DNA from: Cytophagales bacterium Alg240-R148
GTDB lineage: Bacteria > Bacteroidota > Bacteroidia > Cytophagales > Cyclobacteriaceae
Length of the DNA stretch: 64,000 nucleotides
NCBI GenBank assembly: GCA_900537185.1
Contig: LS999826.1
Coordinates: 1,444,379 to 1,508,378, forward strand
Direction: 5' to 3'
A model generated the notes under the pieces. That model worked only from the letters and a program-made list of their open reading frames with translations. It was not told the DNA's origin and did no database searches. Positions 29,414 to 38,578 of the stretch are shown piece by piece. A program made the translations under genes and the position numbers. The stretch's first letter is position 1, and each line of letters begins with the position of its first letter.

Positions 29414-29872
29414 ATGAAAAACAAAGGGGTAACATTTCTACTTCTAACTATGGCGCTAGGAATGTTGTTCCTTTTTTTACCGCATGTTGTTTTTGAATCA
29501 GAAAGCAGTAGGGCAGACCGTTTGTTGGACCATTTTGGACGTGAAGAATTTCCTATTAACTTATTGTTGTTGCTGGTTTTTTATCCTGTAATATTTGGTT
29601 TAACCAGTTCATTAATGAACCGAGAATACAAATGGTACCATCATTTAGTTTTTGGCTGTCACTTTGTTGTATTGGCTTTTTCTTGTTTTGTAACTTGGCT
29701 ATTTATGAGCCTACAATTATTCGTAAGTGCCTACTCATTTACATGGGTCTATTATGCTTCTTTGTTTTATTTACTCTTTTTCACAGGGTGGAGTATGTTG
29801 CTGGCCCTTCCTTTTACAAAACGTTGGCCTATAATTTATACGGCCTATCAGGAGCTGAAACTTTGGCTTTGA
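29414..29872 (+). CDS. Four-helix membrane protein, unknown function
   Basis: 152 residues with about four hydrophobic segments (7-27, 47-67, 80-105, 112-135). No family recognised. It begins 1 base after the M1 peptidase stop and is probably cotranslated with it; any functional link is a guess. Confidence 0.7.
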   Translation: MKNKGVTFLLLTMALGMLFLFLPHVVFESESSRADRLLDHFGREEFPINLLLLLVFYPVIFGLTSSLMNREYKWYHHLVFGCHFVVLAFSCFVTWLFMSLQLFVSAYSFTWVYYASLFYLLFFTGWSMLLALPFTKRWPIIYTAYQELKLWL

Positions 29873-29965
29873 ATCTCAAGGGCTTGCTGTTGGGAGTTGA
29901 TAAATTTTGTTGGTGCCCAAAAAAAGCCGCTTGTTATTTGATTTGGAACAGAGAGCAGCAATAAA

Positions 29966-30008
29966 AAATTAAAAAGAATGGGCACCAGTTTTAATTGAGT
30001 GCCCCATT
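29966..30008 (-). terminator. Rho-independent terminator of the ArsR-AHSA1 unit
   Basis: On the minus strand GTGCCC-type arms (29980-29985 and 29999-30004, extended by AATGG with one bulge) close a 13-base loop and are followed by a T-rich tract. It lies directly after the stop at 30012. Confidence 0.75.
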
Positions 30009-30011
30009 AAT

Positions 30012-30473
30012 TTATTTTATACCATCAAAATAAGCTTCTAATCGATCAAAAACAGAACCCCATCCACTCATGAAGCCCATTTTCTCTTGTGCCTGGCAGT
30101 ATGCTGCCGATGGATGAACTACATTAAAGATAAAATTGGTTTTTTCTCCATTGGCTTCGAACAATGCTTGGATTTCGACCCCTTCTGTCATTGGTTTGAA
30201 GTTGGCAGAAGAAAATATTTTTTCCATTTCCACAATTAAGGTATAAACGCCATCCGCAATAAAAGCATTGCCATCGGGCATGGTCATGGCGTATTCCCAT
30301 GAACCACCCATTTTAAACTCATGGCGGATAATTTTTGTTTCCATGCCTTTGGGTCCCCACCATTGTGCAATGTGTTTGGCGTTGGTCCAAGCTTCCCATA
30401 CCAAAGAAATTGGGGCATCAAAGGTTCTGCTTAGTGTTAGAGTTTTGTCATCGGTTGTACTTGAATTACTCAT
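30012..30473 (-). CDS. SRPBCC/AHSA1-family protein
   Basis: 153 residues. Activator-of-Hsp90-ATPase-1-like START-fold protein: LSRTFDAPISLVWEAWT at the N-terminus, WWGPKGM in the middle and the C-terminal GWGSVFDRLEAYF helix. Such proteins bind hydrophobic small molecules in their cavity; the ligand is unknown. The start overlaps the ArsR gene by 8 bases. The pairing of ArsR with AHSA1 is common in Bacteroidota, with ArsR controlling both genes. Confidence 0.92.
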   Translation of the reverse strand: MSNSSTTDDKTLTLSRTFDAPISLVWEAWTNAKHIAQWWGPKGMETKIIRHEFKMGGSWEYAMTMPDGNAFIADGVYTLIVEMEKIFSSANFKPMTEGVEIQALFEANGEKTNFIFNVVHPSAAYCQAQEKMGFMSGWGSVFDRLEAYFDGIK

Positions 30474-30789
30474 TTTTTTTCTTTTTTAGTTGCATTAAAT
30501 AGTTTTCAAAGGAATCCAATTTGTCTTCCCATAATTGTCTGTATTGATCAATCCAGTCGGACACTGGCGCCAGTTCTTTGGGTTGTATTTCGCAAAACCT
30601 TTCTCGGCCCTTTTGGTTTATTTGAACGATGCCACACTCTGTTAATATTCTAATATGCTTAGATACAGCAGGGCGGCTGATGTCGAAATTGTCTGCTACC
30701 GTGTTAACTGTCATTGATTTGTGGGCCAGTAGGCCTATGATGTCTCTTCTAACTGGATCTGCTATGGCCTGAAATACATCTCTTCTCAT
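30466..30789 (-). CDS. ArsR-family transcriptional regulator
   Basis: 107 residues. Winged-helix repressor: FQAIADPVRRDIIGLL, recognition region NFDISRPAVSKHIRIL and the wing GIVQINQKGRERF. The metal-binding ELCVCDL motif of arsenic sensors is missing, so it belongs to the non-metal group associated with AHSA1 proteins. Two matched operator-like palindromes lie 8 and 34 bases upstream of its start, so autoregulation is likely. Confidence 0.93.
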   Translation of the reverse strand: MRRDVFQAIADPVRRDIIGLLAHKSMTVNTVADNFDISRPAVSKHIRILTECGIVQINQKGRERFCEIQPKELAPVSDWIDQYRQLWEDKLDSFENYLMQLKKKKNE

Positions 30790-30796
30790 ATATTGC

Positions 30797-30838
30797 GTAA
30801 CTGTTTGGTTACAAATATATAGGTAACTATTCGGTTAC
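30797..30838. promoter_or_regulatory. Tandem operator candidates for the ArsR regulator
   Basis: Two copies of GTAAC-N6-GTTAC (30797-30812 and 30823-30838), 26 bp apart start to start, about 2.5 helical turns. The spacers TGTTTG and TATTCG are similar. They lie between the divergent ArsR gene and the membrane protein at 30927 and could control both. Confidence 0.7.
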
Positions 30839-30926
30839 GCAAATGAAATGTGGTTTTTTATTCCAAATAAGGACCAACTATTTATATTTTTGGACGTATG
30901 ATTAAACAACAAACAAGACCAATATT

Positions 30927-31391
30927 ATGAGCAAAAATGATTTTTTAATTGGCGGTGGAATTTTTAGCTTTTTAATTGCTTTGCTGCATGTTTTTGTGAT
31001 TTTTGGCGGCCCAGACTGGTACCGTTTTTTTGGAGCTGGAGAAGAAATGGCACAATTGGCCGAACAAGGGGCAGCTTACCCTATTGTTTTAACTTTGGCG
31101 ATCACATTACTTTTTGTGGTTTGGGGGTTGTATGCATTTTCTGCGGCAGGTCTTGTTAGGAAGATGTCTTACACCAAACCTGCCCTTGTTATTATTTCAA
31201 GCGTGTATACTTTTAGAGGTTTGATGGCCATTCCCATAGTGTTTTTTATAAAAGAGGCCTATTTAGACGAACTCAAAGAAAGTCTCACTTTTATGGTTGT
31301 AACCTCTTTTGTTAGCCTAATCATTGGTTTGGTACATGTTGTAGGGACGGTCAAGTATTGGAGAACGCTTCGTACAGCACCGGAACATTGA
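30927..31391 (+). CDS. Four-helix membrane protein
   Basis: 154 residues, four hydrophobic segments (about 7-30, 50-72, 82-105, 118-142). It resembles small conserved membrane proteins of Bacteroidota; I cannot name the family with confidence. It is divergent from the ArsR gene and shares its operator region, so it may belong to the same regulon. Confidence 0.75.
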   Translation: MSKNDFLIGGGIFSFLIALLHVFVIFGGPDWYRFFGAGEEMAQLAEQGAAYPIVLTLAITLLFVVWGLYAFSAAGLVRKMSYTKPALVIISSVYTFRGLMAIPIVFFIKEAYLDELKESLTFMVVTSFVSLIIGLVHVVGTVKYWRTLRTAPEH

Positions 31392-31421
31392 GGCTTTAAA
31401 ACAGAGTATCTATTCCGCTCT

Positions 31422-32609
31422 TTATTTTCCCTTTTTTGACGAGAATTTGTTGTATTTTTTTAAAATATCTTGGACCTTTTGGTGTGGTAAAGCATAGGCT
31501 TTGTTTCCATTGATGCCTTCCATAGTTTCTGCAGCCACCATGGCATTGACTATGGCTTCTTCCACTGCGTGAACTGTGGCATCAAACAATGGCGTTAGGA
31601 GATCATTGGGCAAAGTTTGTACCACCGCAGTTTGTTCTCGGTTAAAGGCATTTTCATTGGCTGTAGAGAAAGATAAAAAAATATCGCCTGACCCATTGCT
31701 TCCACGCCCTCCTACGATACCCACTCCCAATGGTACTCTTTGTGCAATTCGTTTAAGTTGATGTGGCAACAAAGGGGCATCGGTGGCTACTATTACTATG
31801 ATGGACCCATCACCATCTTGCCTTGTAGATTGAGGCGGTGCGTTGTATACATAGTTTAGAGTATCCATTAGCTCCATTCCTACAGGAACTCCAGCAATTG
31901 TTAACTTGTGTTTGGAACCGAAATTGGATTGCACCAAAACTCCTACGGTATAAGGAGCATCCTTGACCTTTACCACACGCGAGGCAGTTCCAATACCGCC
32001 TTTGAACCCCAAACACATCATGCCGGTTCCACCGCCTACATTACCTTCAGGTACTGGCCCAGATGAAGCAGCATCTATTGCTTCTTTAACATGCTTTTCT
32101 TTAACATGGAACCCATAAATGTCATTCAAAAACCCATCGTAGGTTTCTGCAACTACCGGATAGGTATACCACCAAGGTGCTCCATTGTACCAATCTGTAT
32201 CTACGAACCATTTCAAAACTGCATCGCGGACTACGCCAACGCTATTGGTATTGGTGATCATTATTGGTGTTTCTAAAAAACCAGATTCTGTAACCCAAGT
32301 GGTGCCTGTCATTTCTCCATTTCCATTGAGGCTGTACCAATTGGCATATACCGGACTGAATTTTTTGCTTTTGCCCCTTGGAAAAATGGCCGTAACTCCT
32401 GTGCGCACCGGGCCTTCCCCAACTTTGTTTGTTCCGTGCCCTCTAATAATGGTGCTGTGCCCAACTTCTATCCCTGGCACATCCGTAATGGCATTGTAAA
32501 TGCCTGTAGTGCCATAAAATGGAATACCTAAATCTCTGGCTCTTGGTTTTTGAGCAAATATGGTTTCTGATGCAAAAAGAAATATAAAACAAAGCAGTAG
32601 CGTTTTCAT
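31422..32609 (-). CDS. P1-family peptidase (DmpA-type aminopeptidase)
   Basis: 395 residues with a signal peptide (about 1-19, ending IFAQ). Self-cleaving N-terminal-nucleophile hydrolase: DVPGIEVGHSTI, RTGVTAIFP, GNVGGGTGM and GFKGGIGTASR, where cleavage would occur before the Thr of GIGT (most relatives have Ser). It would remove N-terminal or beta-amino residues from peptides in the periplasm. Single gene. Confidence 0.93.
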   Translation of the reverse strand: MKTLLLCFIFLFASETIFAQKPRARDLGIPFYGTTGIYNAITDVPGIEVGHSTIIRGHGTNKVGEGPVRTGVTAIFPRGKSKKFSPVYANWYSLNGNGEMTGTTWVTESGFLETPIMITNTNSVGVVRDAVLKWFVDTDWYNGAPWWYTYPVVAETYDGFLNDIYGFHVKEKHVKEAIDAASSGPVPEGNVGGGTGMMCLGFKGGIGTASRVVKVKDAPYTVGVLVQSNFGSKHKLTIAGVPVGMELMDTLNYVYNAPPQSTRQDGDGSIIVIVATDAPLLPHQLKRIAQRVPLGVGIVGGRGSNGSGDIFLSFSTANENAFNREQTAVVQTLPNDLLTPLFDATVHAVEEAIVNAMVAAETMEGINGNKAYALPHQKVQDILKKYNKFSSKKGK

Positions 32610-32708
32610 CGTGTTATGGTCGAAAGTGGAATAAGAAAGATTGGTACTTCAATCTAGTGATTTAATTAGAGAGTGTTTGTTGCAAAAGCTTAAAATGTAC
32701 AATATAAA

Positions 32709-33797
32709 TCAACCCAGAACTTTTTTAATGGCCCATTCCAATGGTCCTAATGGGCGATAACGCAACCAACTATTGGCAAACCCAATACATGCGGCACTGA
32801 AAAGCAAGGCGTAACCCATTGAAAATTCAATGGAGAGTTGTCCCATGCGCTCACCAGCAACCAGCTCTACCATACCCATCCCAATAAAGACATGTGCAAC
32901 ATAAAAAGTGAAGGCCAATTGCCCAGTATTGCGAAGCGAAGTGATTACTATATTATTTTTTTTACAGAGCAATATGCAACCTGAGATGGTGCATATGGCC
33001 AAAGCGGCTGCAGATACCATGTAAAAAGGAAGTGGAGGCATGGGGCTTGTACCAATTAAATATTGTAGTTCGTTGGCGTCTGTTCCAAATACAAAATGCT
33101 GCAAGGCAAGAGACAACATCTGGACCCCAGCAAATACAAGAAGCCCTGCCCACATCATTTTTTTAACAAGAACTGTGTCTTGGAGGTTGTGTTTGCCATA
33201 CCAAAGCCCTACCAGCATAAATGCTGCCCATGGTACTACAGGGTGAAAACCATTGAAAAATAAGTTTCTTAGAAAACCAGGTAGAGTCCAAAAATCTGAA
33301 TATTCTAATGTTTTAAAGTTCCATCCTGTCTCATAGTCAAAGAAAAAAAAGCACAATGGGTAAATGAAAACCAATACCCAAGCCATGGTTAAAACCGTTC
33401 GTGGCGTTTTTTTTATGAAAAAAAGTACAAGAAGCATATATATACCATAGAAATGAAGAATGTCGGCGGGCCATATTGGCATGTAGAATAGACCAATAAC
33501 AAAAAGTATAAAAGCTCTTTTTGCTATTTTTAATTTGATTTTCTGCAGAGCACTTCGGTTGCCCATTCTGTTTTTGCTCATCATGGCAATGCCAACCCCT
33601 GCCAACACTACAAAAGTAGCCGCTGCCTTACCTTCCAAAATGCCTACAATATGTTGCAAAAGTAGATTGCCTTCGCCTCCTAAAGCCACTTTAAAGTTGA
33701 CCAAGATCATTCCAATAATGGCCAAAGCACGCGCTACGTCTATTCCAATGATTCTCTTGTTCAAAATGTGGGTGGGTTTGGTGGATGGTACGTTCAA
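32709..33797 (-). CDS. DUF418-family (YeiB-like) membrane protein
   Basis: 362 residues with about nine hydrophobic segments. The start of the conserved region, IIGIDVARALAIIGMILVNF, and the terminal GPLEWAIKKVLG are hallmarks of YeiB/DUF418 proteins, which are related to membrane acyltransferases. The start is uncertain: TTG at 33797 or a TTG 11 codons further in (giving NKRIIGIDVARAL). The same frame is open upstream for 52 codons beyond a TAA at 33831. Transported or acylated substrate unknown. Confidence 0.85.
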   Translation of the reverse strand: MNVPSTKPTHILNKRIIGIDVARALAIIGMILVNFKVALGGEGNLLLQHIVGILEGKAAATFVVLAGVGIAMMSKNRMGNRSALQKIKLKIAKRAFILFVIGLFYMPIWPADILHFYGIYMLLVLFFIKKTPRTVLTMAWVLVFIYPLCFFFFDYETGWNFKTLEYSDFWTLPGFLRNLFFNGFHPVVPWAAFMLVGLWYGKHNLQDTVLVKKMMWAGLLVFAGVQMLSLALQHFVFGTDANELQYLIGTSPMPPLPFYMVSAAALAICTISGCILLCKKNNIVITSLRNTGQLAFTFYVAHVFIGMGMVELVAGERMGQLSIEFSMGYALLFSAACIGFANSWLRYRPLGPLEWAIKKVLG

Positions 33798-33998
33798 CGC
33801 AGCAGCTGTTTGCTGGTTGGTTTGGTTCCGTTAACGGGCTGTACGCAAGCCAAGAGGAGCTGCTTTTGGTTGTAATAGGTGGGTTTGCCCTTGTCTGTTA
33901 AGGTTGGTGACTTTTCCGTCCATCAAAATATAAGGCGCACTTGCCGCTACCTCAATAATTTTATTTAAATTGATGGGTAAGTCTAAACCTTAACAAAC

Positions 33999-36900
33999 AT
34001 GAATACGAAACTTTTACTCTTCTTATTAGTAGCATTGTGCGCTACCAGTGGCTTTGCCCAAAAAAAGAAGAAAAAAACCAACGCTACTATTGAGACCTAC
34101 CAAGATAGCCTGTACAACGGTCTAAAATATCGAAATATCGGTCCATTTAGAGGAGGAAGATCCACCGCTAGTTCAGGCGTCGTAGGAGACCCATTAACCT
34201 ATTATTTTGGTGCTGCGGGTGGTGGCGTTTGGAAAACAGAAGATGCTGGGTTGAACTGGCGCAACATCACCGATAAATTTTTAAAGGCCACTTCAATAGG
34301 AGCCATTGCGGTAGCAGAATCGGATCCAAATGTGATTTATGTTGGCACTGGAGAAGCTTGTGTTCGAGGGGTGATGACCTCCCATGGAGATGGTGTTTAC
34401 AAATCAACGGATGCGGGTAAAACATGGCAACACATTGGCCTAGATAAAACATTGCATATATCCAGAATTAGAATCCACCCGAAAGATCCCAATGTAGTTT
34501 ATGTTGCAGCGCAGGGTTCGGCTTATGGGCCCATGCCAGACAGAGGAATTTACAAATCCGTAAATGGAGGTGCAGACTGGGAAAAAGTTCATTTTGTAAA
34601 CGATATTTCTGGAGCCAATGACTTGAGCATGGACAAGAACAATCCTCGAATACTATATGCCTCTTTTTGGGATTCCCAAAGACAACCATGGTACATTCGA
34701 AGTGGCGGAGAGGGCAGTGGCATTTGGAAAACAACCGATAGTGGCAAGACCTGGAAGAAAATCAACAAAGGACTTCCTGAAAAAATGGGAAAAATTGGAG
34801 TAACCGTATCAAGAGCAAATTCGGAGCGGTTGTATGCAGTTGTGGAGGCGGACAAAGGTGGGTTGTATCGGTCTGATGACTCCGGTAAAACATGGCGGCA
34901 GATGTCGTCTGAAAGAATTTTAAGGGCAAGGTCTTGGTATTATATGCACATATTTGCGGATCCTGTCAATGAAGATTTAGTATATGTCCTCAATTCTCCC
35001 TTTTTAAAATCTGTGGATGGAGGGAAATCATTTGCCCCTATTTTTACACCCCATGTAGACAACCACGACCTCTGGATCAATCCGGACAATCCAGCCAACA
35101 TGATTAATTCAAACGATGGTGGAGCAAACATTAGTTTTAATGCAGGTAAAAGTTGGTCTACTCAAAAAAACCAACCGACTGCTCAGTTTTATAGAATCAA
35201 TGCCGATAACCGTTTCCCATATTGGTTGTATGCTGGTCAGCAAGACAACAGTACCTTGGCCATTCCTAGTGCAAGCGGAGGAGTTGGAATTGAATGGCAA
35301 GATTGGGTAGCAGGGGTAGGTGGTGGAGAAGCAGCGCACATTGCTTTCGATAAAAACGATCCTAAATACTTGTATTCGTCCAATATTGTAGGGTTCATCG
35401 ATGAACACAACCAAACCACAAGGAAAAACAAATCGATTCAACCCTACCCAATTTTTGCTTTAGGTGAGCCCTCTGATGCCATTAAATACCGATACAATTG
35501 GAACCCGCCTGTAATAGTTTCGCAACACAACCCCAAAGTGATTTACTACGGTAGTCAGTTGGTGCACAAATCAGAAAACAGGGCCCAAAGATGGCAAGAT
35601 ATTTCCCCAGATTTAACTAGAAATGATACAGCCCATTTGGGTATAATGGGTGGCCCATTTACCAACGAAGGAGCGGGTGGAGAGATTTACCATACCTTAA
35701 TGACTCTATCGGAATCTCCCCACGACGCCAATGTTTTGTGGGCTGGAGCAGATGACGGACTATTGCACCTGACCACGGATGGTGGTAGCAACTGGCGCAA
35801 CGTATCCCCAGGCCCGGAAGGCATCGTTAATTCAATCGAAGTTTCACCACATGATCCTCAAACAGTGTATGTGACCTTGATGCGCTATAAATTCAATGAT
35901 TTTAAGCCCTATGTATACAAAACGACCAACAATGGTGGTACTTGGGAGTTAAGGAACAATGGCATTCCCGATGGAGCTTATGCAAGGGCAGTTCGAGAAG
36001 ATCCCAAAAGAAAAGGATTGCTTTATGCTGGTACGGAAAGAGGTGTTTACGTAAGTTTTGATGGAGCGCAGTCTTGGAAACCTTTCCAGCAAAATATGCC
36101 AATGGTACCTATTACTGATTTGATGGTGCACCAAAATGATTTATTGGTAGCCACCCATGGCAGGGCCTTTTGGATATTAGACGATCTAACCCCATTGCAC
36201 CAATTGAACTCCAATTTGGTCTCTAACCCATATATTTTGTACCAACCACGGAAAGCTGTTTTAACCAAAGGTTTTAATGTACCGAACTTGCCAGAAGTAG
36301 GCACGAACCCATTTTTTGGAGCTGAAATTAAGTACTATTTGTCTGGTTTGAATCCAAAAGATAGTTTGGAGCTGAAATTAGAAATATTGGATGGCGAAAC
36401 AGTAATTAGAACGTTTTCGTCTAAAGAAAAATCTCCATTAAAAAGTGCTACCATGGTCAAAGGCATGAATGTTTTAAAATGGGACTTAACCGTAGAACCA
36501 ATTAAGGCCAGTAAAGGAGTGCTATTGGCAATGGAAACTGGTGTAATGCCTGGGTACCATGTTGGGCCCGGAACCTATACAGTACAAATGACCATTGGTG
36601 AATATGTGAAGCACCAAACCATGGAGGTTGTAAAAGACCCACGAGACGAGGCATCCACGGAGGCGATTCAAGCCAAAACAGCCATTGTAAAAGATATGTA
36701 TTCCAAAATAATGGACTTATACCAAACAGTAGGAGAGATGCAAGAGGTGAGAGAACAGGTAAATACCATGTCGGAACGCATGTCTGGAGATGAAGAAATA
36801 AGTGAGAAAGGCAAACAAATTAAGGAAAGTATTGACGGTGTAGAAGGAGAAATGATATCCCCCAAACAAAAAACCTTTCAGGATATTATTAACTACAGAA

Positions 36901-37154
36901 ACCAGTTGGACCAACACATGCACTTTTTAATGCAAACCATTGATGGTAATGACCCACCCATTACGCAGGGAGAGAAAGATTTGTTAAAGGAATTGATGGA
37001 CCGCTACAACGGAGTTATGGAAAAAGCGGGGAAGATCATGAAGGAAGATATCCAAGAGTTCAATACTTTGCTCAAAAATAAAGGAGTGGAATACGTGGCC
37101 CCTAAGGAAATTAAGGATAAAAAGGAAGAAGAGAAAGAAGATAATTCTATGTAA
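33999..37154 (+). CDS. Secreted VPS10/BNR-repeat beta-propeller protein
   Basis: 1051 residues. Signal peptide (about 1-21, ending GFAQ). Two consecutive seven-bladed propellers are suggested by many Asp-box/BNR motifs (STDAGKTWQ, TDSGKTWKK, SDDSGKTWR, TDGGSNWRN, TNNGGTWEL). The last 300 residues form a beta domain followed by helices rich in Glu/Lys. This architecture is widespread in Bacteroidota as sortilin-like or xyloglucanase-like protein; no glycosidase activity can be assigned. There is no T9SS sorting domain at the C-terminus. Ends with a strong terminator. Confidence 0.88.
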   Translation: MNTKLLLFLLVALCATSGFAQKKKKKTNATIETYQDSLYNGLKYRNIGPFRGGRSTASSGVVGDPLTYYFGAAGGGVWKTEDAGLNWRNITDKFLKATSIGAIAVAESDPNVIYVGTGEACVRGVMTSHGDGVYKSTDAGKTWQHIGLDKTLHISRIRIHPKDPNVVYVAAQGSAYGPMPDRGIYKSVNGGADWEKVHFVNDISGANDLSMDKNNPRILYASFWDSQRQPWYIRSGGEGSGIWKTTDSGKTWKKINKGLPEKMGKIGVTVSRANSERLYAVVEADKGGLYRSDDSGKTWRQMSSERILRARSWYYMHIFADPVNEDLVYVLNSPFLKSVDGGKSFAPIFTPHVDNHDLWINPDNPANMINSNDGGANISFNAGKSWSTQKNQPTAQFYRINADNRFPYWLYAGQQDNSTLAIPSASGGVGIEWQDWVAGVGGGEAAHIAFDKNDPKYLYSSNIVGFIDEHNQTTRKNKSIQPYPIFALGEPSDAIKYRYNWNPPVIVSQHNPKVIYYGSQLVHKSENRAQRWQDISPDLTRNDTAHLGIMGGPFTNEGAGGEIYHTLMTLSESPHDANVLWAGADDGLLHLTTDGGSNWRNVSPGPEGIVNSIEVSPHDPQTVYVTLMRYKFNDFKPYVYKTTNNGGTWELRNNGIPDGAYARAVREDPKRKGLLYAGTERGVYVSFDGAQSWKPFQQNMPMVPITDLMVHQNDLLVATHGRAFWILDDLTPLHQLNSNLVSNPYILYQPRKAVLTKGFNVPNLPEVGTNPFFGAEIKYYLSGLNPKDSLELKLEILDGETVIRTFSSKEKSPLKSATMVKGMNVLKWDLTVEPIKASKGVLLAMETGVMPGYHVGPGTYTVQMTIGEYVKHQTMEVVKDPRDEASTEAIQAKTAIVKDMYSKIMDLYQTVGEMQEVREQVNTMSERMSGDEEISEKGKQIKESIDGVEGEMISPKQKTFQDIINYRNQLDQHMHFLMQTIDGNDPPITQGEKDLLKELMDRYNGVMEKAGKIMKEDIQEFNTLLKNKGVEYVAPKEIKDKKEEEKEDNSM

Positions 37155-37165
37155 AACCCAACATA

Positions 37166-37196
37166 ACATGCCAACCCAGTAAGGTTGGCATGTTTT
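37166..37196. terminator. Bidirectional rho-independent terminator
   Basis: ACATGCCAACC (37166-37176), 6-base loop, GGTTGGCATGT (37183-37193), then Ts: an 11-bp perfect stem between two convergent genes. Confidence 0.9.
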
Positions 37197-37233
37197 AGTT
37201 TCCCCAAAGGCCAAGCGCTGCAAAAGTCAGGTG

Positions 37234-38031
37234 TTATTGCAGCAGTGTTTTTAGTATTGCTCTGTATTCCCAATGGTCTGTCATGCCGTTGTGTCCTAAA
37301 TCTTCTATTGGATATAAAGTGATTTTTTCTTTGTGATCGGTTTTTAATTTTAATGCAGAGCCGAAATAAATCACTTCATCTTGTACCCCATGGAAAATGG
37401 CCACTGGCATATCGCAAGTTGCCAAATATGCGTGCGATTTGATTTTATATTTTAAAATAAAGGTTGGGATGATTGGGAAATTCTTGCGCATCATGTCCAC
37501 CAAGCTATAATAGGGCGATTGTAGAACCAACATTTTTGGTTGGTTTAAGGAGGCCACTTTGCAGGCCAAACCAGAGCCTAAAGAATACCCTAATACTATG
37601 ATTTTGTCTTCAGTGTAGCTTTTTTGCAAATGCTTGTACCCGGTTGTTACATCTTCATACAATTGATTTTCATTTTTAATTGAACCGCCACTTTTTCCAT
37701 AGCCTCTATAATCGATCATGAATACATCGTAATTTAAATCGGTATAGGCAGAAGCTACTTCCCCCCAAGATTGTAAAGATCCAGCATTGCCATGCAGGTA
37801 ATAAACCACACCTTTAGATGCCTTGGCCTTAAACAACAATCCGTTTATTTGAATGCCATCGGCGGTAGTGGCATACACCTCTTCAAAGTTTTGATTGAAT
37901 TGGAACTTATGGTTTTTGTTCAGTTTTTGAGGAAAAAAGATCAGTCGTTCCTGAAAAAAGAACAACAAAGTAACCAATGTTACATAAAGAGCAGCTATTA
38001 CTTTCGAGAAGGTGAAAAATATTTCTTTCAA
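37234..38031 (-). CDS. Membrane-anchored alpha/beta hydrolase (BEM46-like)
   Basis: About 265 residues. The start is uncertain: no ATG precedes the conserved region, and TTG 38031 (giving KEIFFTFSKVIAAL) looks best; TTG 38070 is an alternative. An N-terminal membrane helix is followed by ERLIFFP, YYLHGNAGS (oxyanion region), DYRGYGKS, and the nucleophile elbow GYSLGSG; Asp in GVQDEV and His in LGHNGM complete the triad. Substrate unknown, probably a lipid or ester. Confidence 0.88.
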   Translation of the reverse strand: MKEIFFTFSKVIAALYVTLVTLLFFFQERLIFFPQKLNKNHKFQFNQNFEEVYATTADGIQINGLLFKAKASKGVVYYLHGNAGSLQSWGEVASAYTDLNYDVFMIDYRGYGKSGGSIKNENQLYEDVTTGYKHLQKSYTEDKIIVLGYSLGSGLACKVASLNQPKMLVLQSPYYSLVDMMRKNFPIIPTFILKYKIKSHAYLATCDMPVAIFHGVQDEVIYFGSALKLKTDHKEKITLYPIEDLGHNGMTDHWEYRAILKTLLQ

Positions 38032-38070
38032 TAGAATTAGATTTAATAAACATATATTAACAAGCAGCAA

Positions 38071-38578
38071 TATAGAATATGAAAATTGATATTCTATATT
38101 AGGTTAGGACAGTTTTTTTGTGGCAGATAGTTACTCCGATCAAAAAAGCTTGTTTCGAGTGGTTTCGGTCTGTTTTCGGTCTGGACCAATCGCATTGATT
38201 TTGTTTTATAGAAAAATTATAAAAAAACATTGAATTAGCCAGTTACCTTTGGTAGGCCATAGGGTATAAAAGGTTTTAGTAATGAATCTTTGGTGTTGGG
38301 AAATACTGATTTTTAGAGGCGGAGGGAATTGATAATGTTGTGAATGCTTATTTTTTAACAATCTGCATTTTTTTATCAAATGATTCATTGTACTAACCAG
38401 CTTAATCAACCGCTGTTAAACTCTTAATTGCACGGAGTAGGAGCGTTGATAACCATGAAATTATTTCACCCATTTTAGAAGCATAAAAACCTGGTTAAGA
38501 GAACAGGCCAAGATTAAATATGTTACATTAGTTTCCGTAAGAAGGCACCTTTACCAAACACCCTTCTGCTAAAAAACT
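38071..38578. other. Divergent intergenic region, 500 bp, with an 11-bp spaced direct repeat
   Basis: TTTCGGTCTG occurs twice (38163-38172 and 38174-38183), one helical turn apart. No ORF, RNA gene or terminator is convincing in the rest. Confidence 0.4.

Noticed and set aside
29632-29964. Second reading frame of 110 codons overlapping the membrane protein at 29414
   Set aside because: Shares bases with a better-supported frame that starts next to the M1 peptidase stop; the extra part has no support.
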